DNA of 5,246 nt from DAOVDI01 sp965373045 (GTDB lineage: Bacteria; Acidobacteriota; Aminicenantia; Aminicenantales; Aminicenantaceae). Below are positions 1 to 5,246 of the stretch, in pieces. A model generated the notes under the pieces. It ran no database searches. It was not told where the DNA came from and saw nothing but the letters and a program-made list of their open reading frames with translations. Position 1 is the first letter of the stretch. Every line of letters begins with the position of its first letter. The stretch is from positions 1 through 5,246 of the forward strand of contig CBDVEQ010000186.1 in the NCBI GenBank assembly GCA_965373045.1, read 5' to 3'. Both the position numbers and the translations under genes were made by a program.

Positions 1-805
1 AGCAGGAATGATCATCGATGATCTTATGATTGAAAGTGATTTATTACAGAATATGGCCAACAAATCTCATGCTCATAGCGATGAGCTTAATTTCCTCCCT
101 GTTCACTCTGTCAATGTTGGTGTTATTACCGCTAATCTCGGTCTTGCATTCGAATTTGACAAGGTCATATTGTCGGATCTATGTACAGGGGCTATCATGC
201 ATGACATAGGCATGCTTATCATCCCCCAAGATATCATTTATAAACCAGGCAAGCTGACCGATAAAGAGTTTGAATTGATCAAATTGCATCCTTCATATGG
301 GCTGAAATTTTTACGCAATATAAATAATTATCCCAAGCTGGCAGAAGAAATTATTTCCCAACATCATGAGAAAATTAGCGGGACAGGGTATCCGGAAGGG
401 AAAAAAGGAGAGGAGATTTCCAAATTTGCTCAAATTGTAGGAATCGCCGAAATTTACGAGGCCATTTCTCATTCTCGCCCCTTTCGCGAACAAACAAAAA
501 ATCTCTCGGCTGCTGTAAAAACCATCATTCAAGAGGAGCGTTCTTCGTTTGATAAGGATGTGCTGAAGGCATTTATGAGTTATATCACGGTTTATCCTGT
601 GGGAACCATAGTGGAGTTGAATAACCAGGAAATAGGAGTTATCAAGAGAATCAACCGGAATTTTCCTCTTCGTCCGGTCGTTGGAATTATACAGGATGCA
701 AAGGGAAAGCCTCTCAAAGATCCAAGAACAATCGATCTGTCAGCCTCTCCTATCCATTACATTGAAAAAGTCATTGATGATGATAGCTTGACTTCATGGC
801 CATAA
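1..805 (+). CDS. HD-GYP domain protein, probable c-di-GMP phosphodiesterase (5' partial)
   Basis: C-terminal part of an HD-GYP protein, a family of metal-dependent phosphohydrolases that degrade cyclic di-GMP. Counting from the ATG at 8, the motifs are: HSVNV (33-37), HDIG (65-68; metal-ligand pair H65/D66), a downstream His in LHPSYG (H94), HH (119-120), and GTGYP (125-129), the GYP signature. A small C-terminal extension follows (about 194-250: YPVGT, then FPLRPVV), typical of one HD-GYP subgroup. Two variations stand out: the usual AD..DA motif reads AEIYEA (E148, E151), and no Glu lies four residues before H33, as trinuclear-site members have. The reading frame is open through the left edge, the ATG at 8 has no spaced Shine-Dalgarno, and relatives usually carry about 100 or more residues ahead of the HD domain. 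I therefore call it truncated by the window rather than starting at 8. Family assignment is secure; catalytic activity is not shown. Confidence 0.9.
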   Translation, partial: AGMIIDDLMIESDLLQNMANKSHAHSDELNFLPVHSVNVGVITANLGLAFEFDKVILSDLCTGAIMHDIGMLIIPQDIIYKPGKLTDKEFELIKLHPSYGLKFLRNINNYPKLAEEIISQHHEKISGTGYPEGKKGEEISKFAQIVGIAEIYEAISHSRPFREQTKNLSAAVKTIIQEERSSFDKDVLKAFMSYITVYPVGTIVELNNQEIGVIKRINRNFPLRPVVGIIQDAKGKPLKDPRTIDLSASPIHYIEKVIDDDSLTSWP

Positions 806-861
806 TACTAAATATTTTGATTTTCGTTAATCCAAGCCTTGAAGTGTAGGGATGTAGGACC
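806..861 (+). other. Short intergenic gap before the WbqC gene
   Basis: This 56-nt gap follows the HD-GYP stop. I see no convincing hairpin terminator and no well-spaced -35/-10 pair. It contains the weak ribosome binding candidates for the WbqC gene near its right end. Read-through from the HD-GYP gene into the wbqC-type operon is therefore possible. Confidence 0.5.
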
Positions 862-1548
862 GTGATTATTTCCATTCACCAACCTCAATACCTGCCATGG
901 TTGGGATACTTTAATAAGATCGACAGAAGCGATACATTCGTATTTCTGGATAATGTCCAGTTTAAAAAAAATGAGTGGCAGAACCGCAATAAAATCAAAA
1001 CAGCTGAAGGTTGGCAGTGGCTCACTGTTCCTGTGCTCCACAATTTTGGGCAGATGATACATGAAGTGAAGATCAATAACACAGTCCAATGGAAAAGAAA
1101 ACATCTCGGCGCTCTTTTAACAAATTATTCCAAAGCGCCTTTTCTTAGTGATTATTTCGAACTTTTTAAGTCCACATTTGCTGCAGAATGGGAATTCCTT
1201 GCAGACTTCAACATTCACGTGATAATGTTCATCACTGAAGCATTAGGTCTTTCGGGAAAACAGTTCGTCAAAGCCTCAGAATTTAAACTGCGGAAAGGAA
1301 ATACTGAGCGTCTTATCGATATCTGCAAAAAAATGGGAGGCGATGTGTACCTTTCTGGAAAGGACGGGGCGAAATATCTGGATCTAACCAAATTCGAAGA
1401 AAAAAAGATTGACGTCATCTTCCAGGAATATAAACATCCCATTTATTCCCAGCTGTACGGTGAATTTGAGCCGTTTCTTTCTGTTTTGGATTTATTGTTC
1501 AACTGCGGGCCGGAGAGTCTTTCAATTCTAAGAGGGGAAAATCAATGA
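862..1548 (+). CDS. WbqC family protein
   Basis: A 228-residue protein with the hallmarks of the WbqC family, found in O-antigen and other surface-glycan clusters. The N-terminus carries HQPQYLPWLGYF (6-17), followed by FLDNVQF (28-34), WQNRNKIK (39-46) and WLTVPV (53-58). The C-terminal half has YLSGKDGAKYLD (163-174) and the closing block FLSVLDLLFNCG (205-216). The biochemical role of the family is, to my knowledge, unsettled; context points to modification of an amino sugar. The start is GTG at 862: an in-frame TAG at 847-849 closes the frame upstream, the next Met is at residue 66, and the conserved N-terminus begins right after the GTG. Possible Shine-Dalgarno sequences are AGGG at 848-851 (10 nt away) or AGGA at 856-859 (only 2 nt away), so initiation may be modest. 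It overlaps the next gene by ATGA. No signal peptide or membrane segment is seen, so it is probably cytoplasmic. Confidence 0.9.
   Translation: MIISIHQPQYLPWLGYFNKIDRSDTFVFLDNVQFKKNEWQNRNKIKTAEGWQWLTVPVLHNFGQMIHEVKINNTVQWKRKHLGALLTNYSKAPFLSDYFELFKSTFAAEWEFLADFNIHVIMFITEALGLSGKQFVKASEFKLRKGNTERLIDICKKMGGDVYLSGKDGAKYLDLTKFEEKKIDVIFQEYKHPIYSQLYGEFEPFLSVLDLLFNCGPESLSILRGENQ
1532..1537 (+). promoter_or_regulatory. Ribosome binding site of the PIG-L gene
   Basis: GAGGGG lies inside the end of the WbqC coding sequence, 7 nt before the ATG at 1545. It is the strongest Shine-Dalgarno-like site in the + strand block. It fixes the PIG-L start and shows that this gene can recruit ribosomes on its own as well as by coupling to WbqC translation. 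Confidence 0.75.
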
Positions 1549-2159
1549 ATATTTTAGCATTAGGAGCACATCCGGATGATATCGAATTTGGTTGTGGAGG
1601 GACTTTTCTCAAGTTTTCCAAGGAAGAGCACAATATATATTTTTTGGTTCTAACAAAGGGTGAATTCGGAGGAGAACCTGAACTCAGACAGAAGGAGCAG
1701 AAAAAGGCAGTAGAATTATTAGGAATAAGAAAAATATTCTGGGGTGGTTATACAGATACCGAACTCCCGAATGATAGGATCATCATCACTAAGATTGATA
1801 AAATCATTCAAGAAGTCAATCCGGATGAAGTCTATGTCAACTACATCGATGATATCCATCAGGATCATCGGATCCTGGCCAGATGTGCCCTTGCCGCTAC
1901 CCGCTACATCAAGAAGGTGTTTTTTTACGAAGATTATACGTCCTGCAATTTCGATCCAGACATATTTGTGGATATTGAAGACGTGCTTGAACGGAAGCAA
2001 AATTTGATTCGTCTTTATGAGTCTCAAGTTAAAAAATCTTATCCGACCAGATTGGACATGGTCGAGACTGTGAAAGCGATGGCCAATTTCAGAGGATTCC
2101 AGGGAAAGATCAAATATGCAGAAGGTTTTAAAGCCTTCAGATTTTTACGCGATATCTAA
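1545..2159 (+). CDS. PIG-L/LmbE family deacetylase
   Basis: A 204-residue zinc-dependent deacetylase of the PIG-L/LmbE superfamily, whose members remove N-acetyl groups from GlcNAc-type sugars (for example MshB, BshB and PIG-L). The N-terminal motif GAHPDD spans 7-12. By comparison with MshB, H9 and D12 bind zinc and D11 is the general base. The second motif HQDHR (105-109) supplies the third zinc ligand, H108. The usual TKGEFGG-type loop (37-43) and the closing YAEGFKAFRF (191-200) are present. Length is normal for the shorter members. The start at 1545 is supported by a good ribosome binding site and by the distance to HPDD. The gene begins inside the WbqC stop (ATGA) and its stop overlaps the aminotransferase start (TAATG). 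The substrate is unknown; given the neighbours, an N-acetylated sugar, sugar nucleotide or lipid-linked sugar is likely (inference). All catalytic residues I can check are intact. Confidence 0.92.
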   Translation: MNILALGAHPDDIEFGCGGTFLKFSKEEHNIYFLVLTKGEFGGEPELRQKEQKKAVELLGIRKIFWGGYTDTELPNDRIIITKIDKIIQEVNPDEVYVNYIDDIHQDHRILARCALAATRYIKKVFFYEDYTSCNFDPDIFVDIEDVLERKQNLIRLYESQVKKSYPTRLDMVETVKAMANFRGFQGKIKYAEGFKAFRFLRDI

Positions 2160-3211
2160 TGGACTATCCTGTTATCCCTCATTCCCGGCCGCATTTATCG
2201 GATTCAGATACTCGAGCTGTAGCTGCTGTTCTTAAATCCGGTCAGCTTTCCCAGGGACCAATGGTCAATATGTTTGAAACAGAGTTTGCGAATTTTATCG
2301 GAAAAAAGAAGGCCGTTGCAACCAGCTCAGGAACATCGGCTCTCCATCTGGCTTTGTTGGCCTTAGATGTTAAGGAAAAAGATGAAGTCATTATTCCTTC
2401 ATTTGTTTGTGCGGCTGTCCTCAATGCTGTGAATTATACAGGAGCGTTTCCCCGCGTCGTCGATATAGAGCCTTTGACTTACAATATCTCTTTTGATGAC
2501 GTTAAAAATGCGATATCAAAAAAAACAAAAGCCATCATTGTCCCTCACATGTTTGGCTGTCCTGCTGAAATTGACAAATTGTCTGAGTTGAGAATTCCTA
2601 TAATTGAAGATTGCGCGCAGAGTGTTGGAGCCGATTATAAAGGGCGAAAAGTTGGAAGTTTTGGTCTTGTCTCTGTATTTTCTTTATATGCCACAAAAGT
2701 AATTACCTCTGGTGAAGGAGGAATGGTCCTCAGTGATTCAGAGAATTTGATTTCGAAGATACGAGGTCTCAGAGATTATGACAACAGAGAGGATTATTCT
2801 CTCCGCTACAATTACAAAATGACGGATATTCAGGCCGCTCTAGGTTTGGCACAGTTGGCGCATTTAGAAGAATTTCTTCATCGACGTAATGAGATCGCTT
2901 CCCGGTATTTTAAAGAGTATAAAAATTGCCGTCTGTCTTTACCTGCATGGAGAGAGGGCAAAGAACACATCTATTATCGATTTGTGGTCAAAACGGCAGA
3001 TGATAATTCAATTTATCTTGAGAAATTACACGCGAAAAAAATCATGTGCCAACGTCCTGTCTTTACTCCGCTTCATGCTTATCTCAATTTGTCCGGTTTT
3101 CCCCATGCCAACGAAGCCTGGCGAAAGACAATATCGATCCCACTTTATCCTTCTCTTACAGATGGGGAAGTTGATAGAATTATTGCCGCAGTACAAGAGG
3201 TTTTTATTTAA
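2159..3211 (+). CDS. DegT/DnrJ/EryC1 family PLP-dependent sugar aminotransferase
   Basis: A 350-residue fold-type I aminotransferase that places an amino group on a keto-sugar nucleotide, using PLP and usually glutamate as donor. Visible motifs: an N-terminal IPHSRP..SDSD start with SGQLSQGP (27-34); phosphate-binding loop SSGTSALHLAL (56-66); IEDCAQSVGA (149-158) with D151 contacting the PLP ring nitrogen; the Schiff-base lysine K180 in LYATKVITSGEGGM (176-189); NYKMTDIQAALGLAQL (218-233); and the C-terminal FTPLHAY (302-308) and ISIPLYPSLT (325-334). Length is close to the family norm (about 360-400). Its ATG overlaps the PIG-L stop by one base and no clear Shine-Dalgarno precedes it, so translation probably depends on coupling. 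Which sugar and which carbon are aminated cannot be read from sequence; 3-keto and 4-keto sugars are both used in the family. No dehydratase or dehydrogenase to make the keto substrate is in the window. Family call is secure, substrate unknown. Confidence 0.94.
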   Translation: MDYPVIPHSRPHLSDSDTRAVAAVLKSGQLSQGPMVNMFETEFANFIGKKKAVATSSGTSALHLALLALDVKEKDEVIIPSFVCAAVLNAVNYTGAFPRVVDIEPLTYNISFDDVKNAISKKTKAIIVPHMFGCPAEIDKLSELRIPIIEDCAQSVGADYKGRKVGSFGLVSVFSLYATKVITSGEGGMVLSDSENLISKIRGLRDYDNREDYSLRYNYKMTDIQAALGLAQLAHLEEFLHRRNEIASRYFKEYKNCRLSLPAWREGKEHIYYRFVVKTADDNSIYLEKLHAKKIMCQRPVFTPLHAYLNLSGFPHANEAWRKTISIPLYPSLTDGEVDRIIAAVQEVFI

Positions 3212-3231
3212 CCTGAATTATTCATAAAAAC
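3200..3231. repeat. AT-rich inverted repeat at the convergent junction, possible weak terminator
   Basis: GTTTTTAT (3200-3207) and ATAAAAAC (3224-3231) form a perfect 8-bp inverted repeat with a 16-nt loop, spanning the aminotransferase stop and the short gap before the convergent GT4 gene. It has only one G-C pair and no following T tract on either strand, so it is at best a weak bidirectional terminator. The repeat is seen directly; the function is a guess. Confidence 0.25.
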
Positions 3232-3249
3232 TGCCGACACCTTCACTTT

Positions 3250-4440
3250 TCATGTGGATTGCGGTGGCGTAGTGATCTCTTTTATTTTGAGTTGATGGTT
3301 GTATAAACTTTCAATTTTTTTAACCATTTTTTCTGTACTGAAATTTTGAGCTAGTTTTTTTCCTTCCTGTCCCATTTTTGTCCTTTTGTTTTCATCTTCT
3401 AGAAGAAGTTGGATGTATTGAGCCAGTTTGTCTGGTTTTTGTGGGGGGACCAGGAAGCCGTTCTTTCCGTGAGAAATCAGATCAGGTATTCCACCTATAT
3501 TGCTGGCTACAATAGGTTTTCCGAGAGCCATGGCTTCTACCAATACCCTTCCCATTCCTTCGTTCAGGGAAGGAAGAACAAAAATGTCGTATAGGGAGAT
3601 AATTTCAGCCGCCTTGTCTTTCCAACCCAGAAACATGATGTTTTTTTTTATGCCTAGATCCTGGGCGAGCTTTGCTAAATCTTCTTTCAGATATCCATCT
3701 CCGGTGAAGAGGAAAAAGACGTTCTTTTGAATTTGCAGAACTTTTTCGGCCGCTTTTACTAGATATTCCGGGCCTTTGATTGGCACAAGTCTTCCTGCCG
3801 TTCCGACGATGAGGGCATTTTCAGGTATTTCAAGTATGTTTTTGAGTAATCGAATGTCTTGTGGGGATGATTCTGTAAATTTTTTCAGCTCGATACCGCT
3901 GTGAATGACCGTCAATTTATCTTCTTTTGCTACTTTAAAAGCGAAAGTGTCATTTTTTTCCCGGTTTGTGAGGGCGATGATTTTATCGGTTATTAAAGAT
4001 CCGAACTTTTCCAGACTGATGAAAAATTTCGTTTTCAAAGGCCCAAAATATCCAAAGAAGACATGCCCGTGAGGAGTGTGGATGATGATGGGAGTTCCCG
4101 CAAGCTTGGCGGCAATTCTTCCCAAAAGTCCAGTTTTTGATGTATGAGTGTGAACAATTTCATACTTTTCTTTTTTTAAATAGCGGTATATTTTTAAAAG
4201 CGCTTTGCAGTCTTTGATGAGATTAATATTTCTGACCAATTCAGGAATATAGAGATGTTTAATTCCCATTTCTTCGATGTGCTGTCTTCTGTCCTGTGTC
4301 GGATCTTCCACCGGACCGCTAATCAAGGCCACGTCAAAACGGGTTCTATCCATTCCTTTCAGAGTTAAAAATGTGTTTTCAGCAGAACCTCCCTTATCGA
4401 GTCGAGTGATGATATGCAGAACTTTAATTTTATTGGACAT
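3250..4440 (-). CDS. Glycosyltransferase family 4 (GT4) protein
   Basis: A 396-residue retaining glycosyltransferase with a GT-B fold, a cytosolic enzyme usually acting at the inner membrane on a lipid-linked glycan. The N-terminal acceptor domain opens with VLHIITRLDKGGSAE (7-21), containing the glycine-rich loop, and has VHTHTSKTGLLGRIAAKLAG (96-115) and HTPHGHVF (121-128). The C-terminal nucleotide-sugar domain has GTAGRLVPIKG (213-223), FTGDGYL (245-251), LGWKDK (271-276), the EX7E motif EGMGRVLVE (294-302), and NIGGIPDLI (314-322). Length is typical. The pattern resembles GT4 enzymes of O-antigen and capsule loci; donor and acceptor cannot be assigned. It starts 11 nt inside the end of the GT9 gene with only a poor ribosome binding site (AGATAGAT-like), implying translational coupling. 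It converges on the WbqC/PIG-L/DegT block. A run of nine A residues (coding strand) covers codons around 264-267. Confidence 0.94.
   Translation of the reverse strand: MSNKIKVLHIITRLDKGGSAENTFLTLKGMDRTRFDVALISGPVEDPTQDRRQHIEEMGIKHLYIPELVRNINLIKDCKALLKIYRYLKKEKYEIVHTHTSKTGLLGRIAAKLAGTPIIIHTPHGHVFFGYFGPLKTKFFISLEKFGSLITDKIIALTNREKNDTFAFKVAKEDKLTVIHSGIELKKFTESSPQDIRLLKNILEIPENALIVGTAGRLVPIKGPEYLVKAAEKVLQIQKNVFFLFTGDGYLKEDLAKLAQDLGIKKNIMFLGWKDKAAEIISLYDIFVLPSLNEGMGRVLVEAMALGKPIVASNIGGIPDLISHGKNGFLVPPQKPDKLAQYIQLLLEDENKRTKMGQEGKKLAQNFSTEKMVKKIESLYNHQLKIKEITTPPQST
3641..3649 (-). repeat. Nine-base poly-A tract (coding strand) inside the GT4 gene
   Basis: T9 on the + strand reads as A9 in the GT4 coding strand, within the codons for IKKN (about residues 264-267). 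It is the longest single-base run I noticed in the window. Tracts of this length can slip during replication or transcription and shift the frame; here the frame is intact as given. Existence is certain, functional meaning is speculative. Confidence 0.6.
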
Positions 4441-5246
4441 ATCTATCTAATTGTTGCTTGGCGATCTCGATGACATCATTGGCTGTTATCAAATGAATAC
4501 AATCCAGATGACTGCAGTGAACCGGTTTTCCAACATAACAGGGGCTGCAGGACAAATCTTTCCTTATCATGGTGGAAGAATCAGAATAGGGACCCGTCTT
4601 ATTGTAATCTGTTGGCCCGAAAATAGAAATGGTTGGAGCCTTAACGGCACAGGCTACGTGCAGAAGCCCGCTGTCGTTACTGATAAAAAGTTGGCATTTT
4701 TTTATCAGAGCGGCCGTCTGGGCCAAGGTTGTTTTGCCGGTCAGAATAAGTGGACGCGATGACATCAGGCTTTGGATATCGTCGGCCAGATTTATTTCCT
4801 CGGATCCCCCGAATAGAATGACGGAAGCCTTATAGTGGCTGATAATCCAATCGGCTAATCGGGCAAACCTTTCCTTTGGCCATCGTTTAAATCCAGCCTG
4901 GTGAATGCCGGATCCCGGATGCATGCCCACTACCAGTTTTTCTTTAAATTCGTTCTGAATGAAAATTTTGTCGGCAAAATCTTTGTCGTCCTCCGATGTA
5001 TAAATAAATAAATTTTTGTCTGCAACTTCGATCCCGAGTTTTTGGACCAGGTGGATATTGCCGTCCACCTCATGGCTGAACTTGTTAAAAGGAATTTTCA
5101 GGCTGTAGAAGAATCCTTTTCCTTTGATGTTTTCACCAAGCCTGTATTTGATCCCAGAAAACAGACAGAGAAGTCCGCTTTTTATAGGGTTGGATCCCGT
5201 TGAGCTGATACTCACATCAAAGTGTTCTTTTCTTAACTGCCGAATG
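4430..5246 (-). CDS. GT9 glycosyltransferase, lipopolysaccharide heptosyltransferase-like (5' partial)
   Basis: C-terminal 271 codons of an ADP-heptose:LPS heptosyltransferase-like protein (GT9, GT-B fold), the family of WaaC/WaaF/WaaQ that adds heptose to LPS inner core at the cytoplasmic face of the inner membrane. A GTG lies at 5215-5213, but the frame stays open to the edge and the ten preceding codons (IRQLRKEHFD) match the normal N-terminal half of the fold, so the true start is outside the window. Counting from that GTG, motifs are HPGSGIHQAGFKRWPKERFARLAD (99-122), LFGGSEE (134-140), SNDSGLLHVACAVKAPTISIFGPTDYNKTGPY (179-210) and a four-cysteine cluster C223/C226/C234/C239, like that of WaaF-type members. 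Full-length relatives are about 330-350 residues, so roughly 60-80 are missing. It overlaps the GT4 gene by 11 nt and is probably co-transcribed with it. A heptose donor is the family default, not proven; other GT9 members may use other sugars. Confidence 0.9.
   Translation of the reverse strand, partial: IRQLRKEHFDVSISSTGSNPIKSGLLCLFSGIKYRLGENIKGKGFFYSLKIPFNKFSHEVDGNIHLVQKLGIEVADKNLFIYTSEDDKDFADKIFIQNEFKEKLVVGMHPGSGIHQAGFKRWPKERFARLADWIISHYKASVILFGGSEEINLADDIQSLMSSRPLILTGKTTLAQTAALIKKCQLFISNDSGLLHVACAVKAPTISIFGPTDYNKTGPYSDSSTMIRKDLSCSPCYVGKPVHCSHLDCIHLITANDVIEIAKQQLDRYVQ

Noticed and set aside
8..10. ATG at 8 as the true start of the HD-GYP gene.
   Set aside because: The frame is open to the window edge, AGGA abuts the ATG with no spacer, and relatives have a longer N-terminus, so the gene is more likely cut by the window.
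10..23. A 14-bp perfect palindrome, GATCATCGATGATC, near the left edge.
   Set aside because: It lies inside the HD-GYP reading frame, and one such palindrome in about 5 kb is close to chance expectation; there is no second copy that I noticed.
817..845. TTGATT at 817-822 as a -35 element for the WbqC operon.
   Set aside because: There is no acceptable -10 hexamer 16-18 nt downstream, so a sigma-70 promoter cannot be supported.
808..1104. A 98-codon minus-strand open frame across the WbqC start.
   Set aside because: It mostly overlaps conserved WbqC coding sequence in antisense, with no motif of its own.
1719..2027. A 102-codon minus-strand open frame within the PIG-L gene.
   Set aside because: It is antisense to a gene with intact catalytic motifs, and its translation shows no recognisable family; it is a shadow frame.
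3233..3268. GCCGACACC with GGTGGC as a terminator hairpin for the + strand operon.
   Set aside because: The arms pair only partly, with internal mismatches and a long loop, and no T tract follows directly.
4451..4762. A 103-codon plus-strand open frame opposite the GT9 gene.
   Set aside because: It is antisense to conserved GT9 motifs and shows no family features.
5213..5215. GTG at 5215 as the true start of the GT9 gene.
   Set aside because: Ten upstream codons continue a GT9-like sequence to the window edge, and starting here would remove much of the N-terminal Rossmann domain.

Overview
The window looks like a piece of a Gram-negative bacterial chromosome carrying a surface-polysaccharide (LPS, O-antigen or capsule) locus. 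By eye the base composition is moderately AT-rich (I did not compute GC). Two observations support a Gram-negative host: a heptosyltransferase-type GT9 glycosyltransferase, and a c-di-GMP phosphodiesterase-like HD-GYP protein of a kind I associate with Desulfobacterota/Omnitrophota-like lineages. The phylum is inference from family resemblance and should be treated as weak.

Layout. The + strand holds four genes. The first is the 3' part of an HD-GYP gene (1-805), cut by the window start. After a 56-nt gap comes a tightly packed three-gene block (862-3211): a WbqC-family protein, a PIG-L/LmbE-type deacetylase, and a DegT/DnrJ/EryC1-type aminotransferase. These three overlap as ATGA (4 nt) and TAATG (1 nt), so they almost certainly share an mRNA and are translationally coupled. 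A 38-nt convergent junction (3212-3249) separates them from two genes on the - strand: a GT4 glycosyltransferase (4440-3250), and upstream of it, overlapping by 11 nt, a GT9 heptosyltransferase-like gene (5246-4430) whose 5' end lies beyond the window.

How it fits together (inference). The DegT protein would transaminate a keto-sugar nucleotide, the PIG-L protein could remove an N-acetyl group from a sugar, and the WbqC protein probably takes part in modifying the resulting amino sugar. The GT4 and GT9 enzymes would add sugars to a growing glycan on the cytoplasmic face of the inner membrane. No keto-sugar-forming dehydratase or dehydrogenase, polymerase, flippase or ABC exporter is in the window, so the pathway must extend beyond it. 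The window is fully coding apart from two short gaps. I see no tRNA, rRNA, CRISPR, insertion sequence or integration site.

The most distinctive content is the overlapping WbqC/PIG-L/DegT trio, a candidate for a poorly described amino-sugar modification module. The HD-GYP domain is also notable because the conserved Asp of its last metal-binding motif is replaced by Glu.
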